Assembly: GCF_009906855.1 (NCBI RefSeq)
Contig: NZ_CP047650.1
Span: 2,480,001 to 2,544,000 of the forward strand
Source of the DNA: Xylophilus rhododendri
Lineage (GTDB): Bacteria > Pseudomonadota > Gammaproteobacteria > Burkholderiales > Burkholderiaceae_C
Length of the DNA stretch: 64,000 bases
Direction of reading: 5' to 3'
The notes beneath the pieces are model-generated. The model made no database searches. It was not told the DNA's origin and saw nothing but the letters and a program-made list of their open reading frames with translations. This document shows positions 51,344 through 59,570 of the stretch, piece by piece (within the stretch, counting starts at the first letter, position 1; every line of letters starts with the position of its first letter). Made by a program: the position numbers and the translations under genes.

Positions 51344-52548
51344 GCGCGGTCCCTTCCGTGGCGGCGAGCCGCCCGCTGGTCCCCGTCTGGCTGCTGGTGC
51401 TGATCACCCTCAGCGGCACGCTGGGCATGCATATGTTCGTGCCGGCCCTGCCGCAGGCGGCGCTCGACCTGGGCACCGGCACGGCGGCGATGCAGATGAC
51501 GATCAGCCTCTACATCGCCGGCCTGGCGGTGGGGCAGCTGATCTACGGGCCGCTGTCCGATGCCTTTGGCCGCCGGCCGATGCTGCTGGGCGCGCTGGCG
51601 CTCTACACCGCGGCGGGGGTGATCGCTGCGCTGTCCACCGGCATCCATGCGCTGATCGCCGCCCGGCTGCTGCAGGCCCTCGGCGGCAGCGCCGGCCTGG
51701 TGCTGGGCCGGGCCATCGTGCGCGACACGGTTCGCAGCGACGACGCGGTCAGGAAACTTGCGCTGCTCAACCTGATGATGGTGATCGGCCCGGGGCTGGC
51801 GCCCATCGTCGGCGGCCTGGTCGCCACCCATACCGGCTGGCGCAGCATCTTCCTGCTGCTGGCGCTCACCGGCGCGGTGGCCTGGGGCTGCGCCGCCAAG
51901 CTGCTGCCCGAGACCGGCCACCCCACCGGCCGGCTCAGCCCGCGCAGCCTGGCGCGCGACTACCGCGAGCTGCTGGCCTCGCCGCGGTTCCTGGGTTTCG
52001 CCATCGGCGGCGGCTGCTCGACCACGGCCTTCTATGCCTTCCTGGCGGCGGCGCCCTTCATCTTCGCCGGCCAGTTGCACCGGCCGCCGGCCGAGCTGGG
52101 CTTTTGCCTGGCGCTGCTGATGATCGGTTTTTCGGTCGGCAATGCCAGCACCAGCCGGCTGGTGCGTTTCATGGCGCCGGAGCGGGTGCTGATGGCGGGC
52201 AATCTGCTCAGCGTGGCCTGCGCGGCCCTGCTGCTGGCGCTGGCGGGCAGCGCCTGGCTGTCGGTCGGGCCGGTGATGCTGCTGATGTTCCTGTTCACCG
52301 TGGGCGCCGGCTCCTGCAGCCCGGTGGCGCTGGCCCGCGCGATCAGCGTGGACCCGCGCCTGACCGGCTCGGCCGCCGGGCTCTATGGCTGCGCGCAGAT
52401 GGTGGTGGGCGCGATCAGCACCGCGCTGGTCAGCCTGGGCAGCGATCCGGCGATCTCGGCCGCCGCGGTGCTCACGCTGATGGCGGTGGTGGCGCGGGTC
52501 GGCTTCGTGGTGGGTGTGCGGCATCACAAGCCGCTGGCAGCGGCCTGA
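51340..52548 (+). CDS. Bcr/CflA-family multidrug efflux MFS transporter
   Basis: A 402-residue transporter with 12 hydrophobic helices and a proton-coupled efflux layout. The family motifs FVPALPQAA (helix 1), LIYGPLSDAFGRRPMLLG (loop 2-3, about residues 63-80) and ALGGSAGLVLGRAIVRD (motif C-like, helix 4-5) identify the Bcr/CflA group, which exports drugs such as bicyclomycin and chloramphenicol. Actual substrate unknown. Controlled with the upstream marR. Confidence 0.9.
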   Translation: MSAVPSVAASRPLVPVWLLVLITLSGTLGMHMFVPALPQAALDLGTGTAAMQMTISLYIAGLAVGQLIYGPLSDAFGRRPMLLGALALYTAAGVIAALSTGIHALIAARLLQALGGSAGLVLGRAIVRDTVRSDDAVRKLALLNLMMVIGPGLAPIVGGLVATHTGWRSIFLLLALTGAVAWGCAAKLLPETGHPTGRLSPRSLARDYRELLASPRFLGFAIGGGCSTTAFYAFLAAAPFIFAGQLHRPPAELGFCLALLMIGFSVGNASTSRLVRFMAPERVLMAGNLLSVACAALLLALAGSAWLSVGPVMLLMFLFTVGAGSCSPVALARAISVDPRLTGSAAGLYGCAQMVVGAISTALVSLGSDPAISAAAVLTLMAVVARVGFVVGVRHHKPLAAA

Positions 52549-52568
52549 TCCGGCCGTACCAAAAGCAA

Positions 52569-52588
52569 ACGGCCGCTGAGGCGGCCGT
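52569..52588 (-). terminator. Hairpin terminator between exporter and convergent small gene
   Basis: ACGGCCGC (52569-52576) and GCGGCCGT (52581-52588) form a perfect 8-bp stem over TGAG. On the minus strand the stem is followed by TTTGCTTTTGG, a T-rich tail, so it best serves the gene ending at 52609; it may act in both directions. Confidence 0.65.
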
Positions 52589-52608
52589 GGCTGGGAGTGG
52601 GTGAAGGC

Positions 52609-52995
52609 TCAGTGGGCCGCGCTGGTGCGCTGCGTCGAACGCTGCAGCTTGCCATGGGGCACGGTGGCCAGGCGCTTGAACATGCGGCGGCAGTAGCCGG
52701 AGATGGCCAGGCAGTTGTTGATCTCGTCGACCGGCAGCGGGCCCGACACCACCACCAGGTCGTTGGCCGCGGCCTGGTTGCCGGCCGCGCGCAGGCGGCG
52801 CCGGTGGCCCAGCGCCCAGTTCAGGATGCGCTGCGGCGTGCCGTGCTGGTGCAGCGCGCCGGTGCTCACGTCGAAGGCCAGCGCCACGTCCTCGGTCTTG
52901 AGCCGGAAGCGCCGTTCGCCCGTGACGGCACTGAGCGGGTCGCTCAGGTCGTACAGGTAATAGCTGCCGGATTTGAGCTCGTACTGAAGGCTCAT
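52609..52995 (-). CDS. Conserved small protein of unknown function
   Basis: A 128-residue basic protein (MSLQYELKSGSYYLYDLSDPLSAVTGE at the start). It contains two cysteines near NNCLAISGYCRRMFKRL and many Arg residues toward the C-terminus. No signal peptide or helix bundle is obvious. The sequence is orderly, with a start preceded by a purine-rich site and its own terminator, so it is probably real. I do not recognise a family, although it looks like conserved Burkholderiales hypothetical proteins. Confidence 0.65.
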   Translation of the reverse strand: MSLQYELKSGSYYLYDLSDPLSAVTGERRFRLKTEDVALAFDVSTGALHQHGTPQRILNWALGHRRRLRAAGNQAAANDLVVVSGPLPVDEINNCLAISGYCRRMFKRLATVPHGKLQRSTQRTSAAH

Positions 52996-53269
52996 GTGGA
53001 AAACTCCTAGGGCCGGATTGTCGTCCGCGAATCGCCTGGGGCGGCTGCGAAGTAGCATGCCAACAGCGCCTTGTTTGCAGACTATCCTGGCGCTTGTGCC
53101 GCGAAAACGTGCATTTGCCGCGTCAAATTGTAGGCATGCGTCCCTGACCGGAGGCACCACCATAATCCAGGCAGGGCAAATCGCATGGGTCCGATCGGCC
53201 TGCCCGGCCGGCTCCGGGCCCTGCATATTTCGTGTACTCCCCCTCCATAGAGACGGCTTTTCCATTCCA

Positions 53270-54301
53270 GTGACCGACACCCCGGCAGGCAACCGTGGCG
53301 CGCGACGCGGCAGCGGCGGCATCACCCTCGACGATGTGGCCCGGCTGGCGGGCGTGTCGGCGATCACCGTGTCGCGCGCGCTCAACACGCCCGAGCGGGT
53401 GTCGCCCGACACCCGCGAGAAGGTGCGGCTGGCGGTGGAACACACCGGCTACGTGCCCAACCTGCTGGCCGGCGGCCTGGCCTCCAACCGCAGCCGGCTG
53501 GTGGCGGCGCTGGTGCCGACCATCGCAGGCCCGGTCTTCCTGGAAACCATCGAAGCCCTGACCGACGCCCTGGCGCGGCGCGGCTACCAGCTGATGCTGG
53601 GCCAGAGCGGCTACGGCGAATCGCGCGAGGACGCGCTGATCGACGCCATCGTCGGCCGCCGGCCGGACGGCATCGTGCTGACCGGCATCATGCGTTCGGA
53701 AGGCGGCCGGCGCCGGCTGCTGGCCTCGGGCATCCCGGTGGTCGAGACCTGGGACCTGACGCCCACGCCGGTCGACATGCTGGTGGGTTTCTCGCACGAG
53801 CAGGTGGGCGAGGTGGCGGCGCGTTTCCTGATGGACAAGGGCTACCGCCGGCCGGCGGTGGTCACCGGCGACGACCACCGCGCCATCCAGCGGCGCACGG
53901 GTTTCGAGCGTGCCTTCGCCGAGCGTGGCATCCACGGCGTGCCGGTCTTCACCGTGCCGGCGCCGACGACGCTGGGCAGCGGACGCGAGGCCCTGCGCGC
54001 CCTGCGGCTGGCGCATCCGGAGCTGGACGTGCTGGCCTGCAGCTCGGATGTACTGGCCCATGGCGCCATCGTGGAGGCCCATGCAGAAGGCCTGTCGGTG
54101 CCGCGCGATATCGCGGTGATGGGTTTCGGCGACCTGGCCTTCGCGCGCGACGCGCATCCGGCGATCACCACCGTGCGCATCGACGGCACCGGCATCGGCC
54201 GGCAGGCCGCGGCCTTCATCGCCGACCGGGCCGAGGGCCGGGCTTTCGGCCAGAAGGTGGTGGATATCGGCTTCTCGCTGGTCGAGCGCGCCAGCGCCTG
54301 A
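53270..54301 (+). CDS. LacI-family transcriptional regulator (second GntR-like copy)
   Basis: A 343-residue regulator with helix-turn-helix ITLDDVARLAGVSAITVSRAL (about residues 17-37) and effector domain. It shares long strings with the LacI protein at 6287 (GRRPDGIVLTGI, SGIPVVETWD, LVPTI), so the two are paralogues. GTG 53270 gives the same N-terminal length as its paralogue and is preferred; longer in-frame starts run back through the divergent small gene's promoter. No sugar acid genes are next to it, so its target lies elsewhere. Confidence 0.82.
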   Translation: MTDTPAGNRGARRGSGGITLDDVARLAGVSAITVSRALNTPERVSPDTREKVRLAVEHTGYVPNLLAGGLASNRSRLVAALVPTIAGPVFLETIEALTDALARRGYQLMLGQSGYGESREDALIDAIVGRRPDGIVLTGIMRSEGGRRRLLASGIPVVETWDLTPTPVDMLVGFSHEQVGEVAARFLMDKGYRRPAVVTGDDHRAIQRRTGFERAFAERGIHGVPVFTVPAPTTLGSGREALRALRLAHPELDVLACSSDVLAHGAIVEAHAEGLSVPRDIAVMGFGDLAFARDAHPAITTVRIDGTGIGRQAAAFIADRAEGRAFGQKVVDIGFSLVERASA

Positions 54302-54315
54302 ACCGGCGCCCGGCC

Positions 54316-54606
54316 TCAGGCCACCAGGTCGGCGTATTGCGGATGCCGGGCGATATAGGCCGCGATGAAGCGGCAGGCCGGCACCACCTTCAGGCCGCGC
54401 GAGCGGGCGTCGTCGAGCACCCGCAGCGCCAGGGCCGAGCCCACGCCCTGCCCTTCGAATTCGGGCTGCACCACGGTGTGGGTGAAGGTCACCACGCCAT
54501 CGCCCGGCTCGTATTCGCAGAAGCCCGCCAGCGCGCCATCGAGCCGGGCCTCGTAGCGATGCAGCGGGCGGTTGTCGGAAATGGAGACGGCGGGGGCTTC
54601 GGACAT
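54316..54606 (-). CDS. Small GNAT-family N-acetyltransferase
   Basis: A 96-residue single-domain GNAT protein of the YjdJ-like group (COG2388). The acetyl-CoA loop is visible as VVQPEFEGQGVGSALALRVLDDARSRGLKVVPACRFIAAYI, with the Q/R-x-x-G-x-G/A form EGQGVGSAL (about residues 51-59). Members are small and cytoplasmic; substrate unknown. The gene is divergent from ohrR. Confidence 0.85.
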   Translation of the reverse strand: MSEAPAVSISDNRPLHRYEARLDGALAGFCEYEPGDGVVTFTHTVVQPEFEGQGVGSALALRVLDDARSRGLKVVPACRFIAAYIARHPQYADLVA

Positions 54607-54656
54607 GGGCGTTGGGAAGAAGGCATGCAGAAGCCATAGAGCCTAAGCCAGTTCGG

Positions 54657-54694
54657 ATTCGCAAATTTGTATTGCACACAATTCAATTGCGAAT
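54657..54694. promoter_or_regulatory. Inverted repeats in the ohrR promoter
   Basis: ATTCGCAA (54657-54664) and TTGCGAAT (54687-54694) are perfect 8-bp arms, with CACACAATTCAATTG between. The AT-rich, AATT-containing palindromes resemble OhrR operators. The site lies between the divergent GNAT and ohrR genes, 14 bp before the ohrR ATG. Confidence 0.65.
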
Positions 54695-54707
54695 TACATT
54701 TCAACCC

Positions 54708-55202
54708 ATGGTCACGAAGACACCCGCCCCCAGCAACCCGGCCCAGCCCACGGCCGAGGACTTCCTGCGCCTCGACGGCCAGGTATGCTTCGCCCTGTAC
54801 TCGGCCTCGCTGGCCATGACCAAGGTCTACCAGCCGCTGCTGGTCGAGCTGGGCCTGACCTATCCGCAATACCTGGTGATGCTCATCCTGTGGGAGGACG
54901 AAGGCATCACCGTGTCATCCATCGGCGAGCGCCTGTTCCTCGATTCCGGCACCCTCACCCCGCTGCTCAAGCGCATGCAGGCCGCCGGCCTGGTCACCCG
55001 CACCCGCGACAGCACCGACGAGCGCCGGGTGCTGATCGGCCTGACCGACGCCGGCCGCGCCCTGCGCCAGCAGGCCCTGGCGATTCCGCCCTGCATCCTG
55101 GAGAGCACCGGCTGCAGCATCCCCGAACTGGGCGAGCTGGTGGCCCGGCTCAATGCCCTGCGCGGCCAGCTCGCGGCGGCCGTGCCCGGCGCGTCGCCCT
55201 GA
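54708..55202 (+). CDS. ohrR: OhrR organic-peroxide-sensing MarR repressor
   Basis: A 164-residue MarR-fold repressor. The redox-sensing Cys27 lies in [19 protein letters not shown], the OhrR signature. [14 protein letters not shown] and [32 protein letters not shown] (as [18 protein letters not shown]) complete the winged helix. Oxidation by organic hydroperoxide releases it from DNA. The adjacent ohr gene at 55260 is its expected target, and the inverted repeats before it suggest self-control as well. Confidence 0.92.
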   Translation: MVTKTPAPSNPAQPTAEDFLRLDGQVCFALYSASLAMTKVYQPLLVELGLTYPQYLVMLILWEDEGITVSSIGERLFLDSGTLTPLLKRMQAAGLVTRTRDSTDERRVLIGLTDAGRALRQQALAIPPCILESTGCSIPELGELVARLNALRGQLAAAVPGASP

Positions 55203-55259
55203 CCGCCCTTTTTTTTTCGTCCCCCGCCTCACCCGAGGTTCTCTTTCAAAGGAAGCACC

Positions 55260-55691
55260 ATGACCATCATCAAGCTCGACAAGGTTCTCTACACCGCCCA
55301 CGCCACCTCCACCGGCGGCCGCGACGGCGCCTCGCGCTCGGACGACGGCCTGCTGGACGTCAAGCTGGCACCGCCCAAGGAACTCGGCGGCGCCGGCGGC
55401 GCGACCAACCCCGAGCAGCTCTTCGCCGCCGGCTACTCGGCCTGCTTCCTGGGTGCGCTCAAGCACGTGGCCGGCGTCGAGAAGGTGAAGATCCCGGCGG
55501 ATGCCTCCATCGACGCCAGCGTCGGCATCGGCCCGATCCCGCAAGGCTTCGGCATCCAGGCCGCGCTGACCATCCACCTGCCCGGCCTGGAAAAGAGCGT
55601 GGCCGAGTCGCTGGTGGAGAAGGCCCACCAGGTCTGCCCGTACTCCAACGCCACCCGCGGCAACATCGAAGTGACGCTGACGGTCGCCTGA
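55260..55691 (+). CDS. ohr: Organic hydroperoxide resistance protein Ohr
   Basis: A 143-residue thiol peroxidase of the OsmC/Ohr family. Catalytic Cys62 is in GYSACFLGAL and Cys126 in HQVCPYSNATRGN, the two-cysteine pair that reduces organic hydroperoxides. It follows ohrR by 57 bp with an AAAGGAAGC ribosome site. An intrinsic terminator follows at 55712-55734. Confidence 0.94.
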   Translation: MTIIKLDKVLYTAHATSTGGRDGASRSDDGLLDVKLAPPKELGGAGGATNPEQLFAAGYSACFLGALKHVAGVEKVKIPADASIDASVGIGPIPQGFGIQAALTIHLPGLEKSVAESLVEKAHQVCPYSNATRGNIEVTLTVA

Positions 55692-55711
55692 GCGTCCGGC
55701 TGCCAATGAAG

Positions 55712-55734
55712 CGGGGCCTGCGGGTCCCGTTTTT
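55712..55734 (+). terminator. Intrinsic terminator after ohr
   Basis: CGGGGCC (55712-55718) pairs with GGTCCCG (55723-55729), one G-T wobble, over TGCG, followed by TTTTT at 55730-55734. Confidence 0.75.
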
Positions 55735-55762
55735 CATGGCGCGGGCGGGGCCACAATGCCGG

Positions 55763-56866
55763 ATGCCCCAGCCTTTCGCCTCCCCCTCCTCCGCCGCCCC
55801 GGGCGACACCCTCCACCCCTACGCCACCCTGGGGCCGGACACGGTGCTCGACGCCCTGGCCTCGCTCGGCCTGCAGGGCGAGGGCCAGATCATGGCCCTG
55901 TCCTCCTACGAGAACCGGGTCTACCAGGTGCGCCTGGAGGACGGCAGCCAGGTCATCGCCAAGTTCTACCGGCCCGGGCGCTGGAGCGATGCGCAGATCG
56001 CCGAGGAACACGCCTTCTCCGCCGAGCTGAGCGCCGCCGAGGTGCCCGCCGTGGCGCCGCTGCTGCTGGGCGGCAGCACCCTGCACCACTTCGCCGGTTT
56101 CTCCTTCAGCGTGAGCCCGCGCCGCGGCGGCCGCTCGCCGGAGCTGGACGACGACGAGGTGCTGGAATGGACCGGCCGCTTCCTGGCCCGCCTGCACACC
56201 GTGGGCGCCGCGCGGCCCTTCGCCACCCGGCCGGCGCTGGACATCCAGAGCTTCGGCTTCGAGCCGCGCGACTGGCTGCTGCAGCACCAGGGCTTGCCGC
56301 TGGACGTGCAGAGCGAATGGCAGGACGCCTGCCGCGAGGCGCTGGATGCGGTGGCGGCCAGCGGGCTGTCTTCCGTGACGCCGCGCTCCACCGCCATCGA
56401 CGAGGACGAAGACGAGTACAGCGACGGCCCGCCCGACCAGCCCCTGCCGATGGCCGCGATCCGCCTGCATGGCGACTGCCACCCGGGCAACATCCTCTGG
56501 ACGCCCGCCGAATCCCCCGGCGGCGGCCCCCATTTCGTGGACCTGGACGACGCCCGCACCGGCCCCGCCATCCAGGACCTGTGGATGCTGGCCTCGGGCG
56601 ACCGCCGCCAGCGCACCGGGCAGATGGCGGTGCTGATCGACGGCTACGAGCAGGTGCGCCGCTTCGACCGCCGCGAGTTGGCCCTGATCGAGCCGCTGCG
56701 CACCCTGCGCCTGCTGCACTACAGCGCCTGGCTGGCGCGGCGCTGGGACGACCCGGCCTTTCCCGCCGCCTTTCCCTGGTTCGGCAGCAGCGACTACTGG
56801 CGCGGCCAGGCGCGCACCCTGCGCGACCAGGTCGAGGCCATGGCGGAGCCGCCGCTGGTGATCTGA
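55763..56866 (+). CDS. srkA: Stress response kinase SrkA-like (YihE) protein
   Basis: A 367-residue aminoglycoside-phosphotransferase-fold kinase. Landmarks: ALSSYENRVYQVRLEDGSQVIAKFYRPGRWSD (N-lobe, about residues 47-78, with the P-loop-like region and Lys), IRLHGDCHPGNILW (catalytic loop HGDxHxxN) and FVDLDDARTGPAIQDLWML (DxD). YihE/SrkA opposes stress-induced cell death in E. coli. The acidic insert DEDEDEYSDG in mid-protein is a local feature. ATG 55763 is used; upstream Mets in the frame pass the terminator. Confidence 0.88.
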   Translation: MPQPFASPSSAAPGDTLHPYATLGPDTVLDALASLGLQGEGQIMALSSYENRVYQVRLEDGSQVIAKFYRPGRWSDAQIAEEHAFSAELSAAEVPAVAPLLLGGSTLHHFAGFSFSVSPRRGGRSPELDDDEVLEWTGRFLARLHTVGAARPFATRPALDIQSFGFEPRDWLLQHQGLPLDVQSEWQDACREALDAVAASGLSSVTPRSTAIDEDEDEYSDGPPDQPLPMAAIRLHGDCHPGNILWTPAESPGGGPHFVDLDDARTGPAIQDLWMLASGDRRQRTGQMAVLIDGYEQVRRFDRRELALIEPLRTLRLLHYSAWLARRWDDPAFPAAFPWFGSSDYWRGQARTLRDQVEAMAEPPLVI

Positions 56867-56873
56867 CGCCGCC

Positions 56874-58544
56874 TCAATGCGTGTTGCGCACCGCCGCCTC
56901 GACCAGGTCGAGTTCGTGGGTGAGCAGGCGCAGGGTCTCGTCGTTGATGCGGTGACGCAGGCGCAGCCGGGCCAGTTCGTGGCGCTCGGCCTGCAGGATC
57001 TCCAGCCGCAGGCGCAGTTCCAGGGCGATCAGCTGGCGCGATTGGCTGCGGCCGTCGGCATCGGCGGCCGGGCCGTCCTGGCGCAGGCGGTGGCGGTAGC
57101 CGTGGTCGATGCGCTCGCAGATGTCGCGGTGCATGTCCGCTGGGCCCTGCGGCGGCGCCTGCGCGGCCAATGCCGCCAGGGCGCGCAGGGCGGCGCGGGC
57201 GCTGCAGCGCCGGGCCCAGCGGATCTCGCGCCCGGCATGCGGATCGTGCAGGGCGCCGGCCGCCGGCAGCCGGCGCAGCAGCGGCGGCAGCGCCAGCGCC
57301 GCCAGGCCCATGGACAGCACGATCACCAGCCCGGACAGGAACACCATCAAGCCGCGCATCGGGAACGGACTGCCGTCGGCCATGGTGAGCGGCACGCCCA
57401 GCACCGCCACCAGCGTGATCGCGCCGCGCACCCCGCCGATGGCACCGATGGCCGCGGTGGCCAGCGACATCGGCGTGCCCGAGCTGCGCCGCCGCAGCCA
57501 GGGCACATGGCGGCGCAGCAGGCCGGCGCCCAGAAAACCGGCGAAGCGGATCGCCAGCAGCAGCAGCAGGATCGCCAGGCCGGTGCCCCAGAGCCGCAGC
57601 GCGGAAGGGCTGAGTGGTGAATCCAGCAGGTTGAGCTGGTCCGGCAGCGCATGCAGGATGCCGGTGAGCTGCAGCCCCAGCAGCAGGAAGACCAGGCCGT
57701 CGAAGACATAACGCACCACCTCCGCCGTGGCGCGGGTGCGCACCTGGCTGGCATTGAAGCCGCTGCGCCGCACCGCCAGCAGGCTGGCGCCCATGCCGGC
57801 GGCCACCGCCGCCAGCACGCCCGACAGGCCCCAGTGCTCGGCCAGCAGATAAGGGGCGAAGGGCATGAGCAGCATCAGCAGCACCGCCGGCAATTCGGTG
57901 CGGTGCTCGCGGCCGCGCAGCAGGGCCTGCAGCAGCAGGTCGGCCGCCAGGCTGAACAGCAGCCCGACGGCGATGCCGCCCGCGGCCACCCGCACGAAAT
58001 CCGCCGCCGCGCCCAGCGCCGAGAAATGCTGCGCCAGGGCCGCCGCCAGCGCGAACTTCACCGCCACCAGCGCGGTGGCGTCGTTCATCAGCGACTCGCC
58101 TTCGAGGATGTTCTGCAGCCGCGCCGTCATGCGCTGGCCTTGCACCATGGCCGACACCGCCACCGCATCGGTCGGCGACAGCACGGCGGCCAGCAGGTAG
58201 GCCATGGGCGTGGGCAGCGAGGGCACCAGCCAGGCGATGCCCCATCCGCCGACCAGCACCGTGGCCAGCACCAGGCCCACCGACAGCATCAGCACCGGCA
58301 GCGACTGCGCGCCGAGTTCGCGCTTGGAGATCAGCCAGCCGTCGGCGAACAGCATCGGCGGGATGAACAGCAGCATGAACACCTGCGGGTCCAGCGCCAG
58401 GTGCACGCTCTGCTGCGGCCAGCCGCAGACGGCGCCGAGCGCCACCTGCAGGATGGGCAAGGGCACACGCGGCAGCCAGCGGGCGATGCAGCCGGCCACG
58501 GCGACCAGCGTGAGCAGGGCCAGGATGGTGATGAGCAGGGTCAT
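56874..58544 (-). CDS. CPA1-type Na+/H+ antiporter
   Basis: A 556-residue antiporter: about 12 transmembrane helices in the first 430 residues and a cytoplasmic helical tail. The family motifs LLFIPPMLFADGW, LSPTDAVAVSAM and GESLMNDATALVAVKFALA (ion-binding N-D, about residues 150-168) are all present, as is GVRGAITLVAVL. It exchanges Na+ (or K+) for H+ across the inner membrane. The tail (RDICERIDHGYRHRLRQDG onward) is rich in Arg and Leu. Divergent from the toxin-like operon across 171 bp. Confidence 0.9.
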   Translation of the reverse strand: MTLLITILALLTLVAVAGCIARWLPRVPLPILQVALGAVCGWPQQSVHLALDPQVFMLLFIPPMLFADGWLISKRELGAQSLPVLMLSVGLVLATVLVGGWGIAWLVPSLPTPMAYLLAAVLSPTDAVAVSAMVQGQRMTARLQNILEGESLMNDATALVAVKFALAAALAQHFSALGAAADFVRVAAGGIAVGLLFSLAADLLLQALLRGREHRTELPAVLLMLLMPFAPYLLAEHWGLSGVLAAVAAGMGASLLAVRRSGFNASQVRTRATAEVVRYVFDGLVFLLLGLQLTGILHALPDQLNLLDSPLSPSALRLWGTGLAILLLLLAIRFAGFLGAGLLRRHVPWLRRRSSGTPMSLATAAIGAIGGVRGAITLVAVLGVPLTMADGSPFPMRGLMVFLSGLVIVLSMGLAALALPPLLRRLPAAGALHDPHAGREIRWARRCSARAALRALAALAAQAPPQGPADMHRDICERIDHGYRHRLRQDGPAADADGRSQSRQLIALELRLRLEILQAERHELARLRLRHRINDETLRLLTHELDLVEAAVRNTH

Positions 58545-58582
58545 GGGCTGGCACTCTAGGGGCGGCCGATGAGGCCAGCATG

Positions 58583-58626
58583 AAGCGCAGGTCAAGCGCA
58601 GGCCAAGCGCGGGTGAAGCGTGAGAG
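58583..58626. promoter_or_regulatory. Four tandem 11-bp repeats upstream of the toxin-like operon
   Basis: AAGCGCAGGTC, AAGCGCAGGCC, AAGCGCGGGTG and AAGCGTGAGAG follow each other without gaps (58583-58593, 58594-58604, 58605-58615, 58616-58626). The 11-bp period places all copies on one face of the helix, as in binding sites of OmpR/PhoB-type response regulators. They lie 39 bp from the antiporter start and 90 bp before the toxin operon. Confidence 0.65.
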
Positions 58627-58715
58627 CTGCGCTCCGAGTTCTGACGCCGGTTTCACCGAAGCCGCGGCGGCCGCGGCCTAAAAACCCGCCTTCGCCCACC
58701 CTCCGCAGCCGTCCC

Positions 58716-59570
58716 ATGCCCTCGATCAAGCCCCCTTGGCCAGGCCTCGCGCTGGCATTCCTGGCCCATGCCGCCTGCGCCGCGCCCAGCGGCAGCATCT
58801 CCACCATCTACGAGGGCGCCCTGCCCGCCGATGCCAAATGGCTGTGCACCGAGGACAGCCCGTGCGCCGTCACCGGCGTGAAGGAGGTCTGGTACGGCAG
58901 ATACACCAACTGGCGCTACCGCCAGCTCACCGGCGGCTTTCGCTGCGGCAACGAACTCTTCACCGATCCGATCGGCGGCGTGAAGAAGGACTGCTTCGTG
59001 CGCGACACCACGGAAAGCACCCTGCTGCCGCCACGCCTGGCGGTGCTGCCGGTGACGATAGAGCTGAATGACCTGGCGACGGTCGAGGCCGGCCGCTACT
59101 CGGTGGATCTGGTGGTCGGCATGCAGCGCATCGCGCTGAAGGCGCCGCACTTCGAGGGCACGCTCGGCTCGCTCGGGCTGGCCACCGATCCGAGCATGAC
59201 CCAGGACTATTTCCAGTTCAACATCGTCGACAGCAAGCCGCCCACGCGGCAATACAGCCTCTTCATCGCCGCCACGCAGGAGCGCTGCACCAGTTTCCGC
59301 AGGATGGGCGACGGCTCGATGGCGATGTCCATGGGCCGTTTCATGGACATCTATTCCATCATCACCGAGCCCGCCACCGGCTTCATCCCGCAGCGCTCGG
59401 AGATGCAGCGCCTGTGCACCAACGACCGCGGGCAGCTGGCTTTCTATCTGCACTCGCCCAGCATCGACGCCTTCCGGATCAAGGTGGTGAGCCATGGCAT
59501 CGCGGGCAAGGCCAACGATGTGTTCGACCTCTACATCCCGACCGCGCTGAACGCGGTCTACACCCAGTGA
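58716..59570 (+). CDS. Secreted protein with APT-like N-terminus, putative toxin binding subunit 1
   Basis: A 284-residue secreted protein with signal peptide (PPWPGLALAFLAHAACA). The N-terminal part reads WLCTEDSPCAVTGVKEVWYG, then RYRQLTGGFRCGNELFTDPIGGVKKDCFV. This resembles the aerolysin/pertussis toxin (APT) domain of pertussis S2/S3, where C...TVAEL, YLRQITPGW and GGIIKD stand in the same order. The C-terminal part (QERCTSFRRMG, RLCTNDRGQLAFYLHSPS, FRIKVVSHG) has paired cysteines like the B-subunits. First gene of a three-gene operon; the second gene repeats part of this C-terminal pattern. Binding to a host glycan is inferred only from the match. ATG 58716. Confidence 0.75.
   Translation: MPSIKPPWPGLALAFLAHAACAAPSGSISTIYEGALPADAKWLCTEDSPCAVTGVKEVWYGRYTNWRYRQLTGGFRCGNELFTDPIGGVKKDCFVRDTTESTLLPPRLAVLPVTIELNDLATVEAGRYSVDLVVGMQRIALKAPHFEGTLGSLGLATDPSMTQDYFQFNIVDSKPPTRQYSLFIAATQERCTSFRRMGDGSMAMSMGRFMDIYSIITEPATGFIPQRSEMQRLCTNDRGQLAFYLHSPSIDAFRIKVVSHGIAGKANDVFDLYIPTALNAVYTQ

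Noticed and set aside
58583..58626. Tandem 11-bp repeats as coding or as a replication iteron set
   Set aside because: No gene frame is involved and no replication protein is near; regulatory use is more likely.
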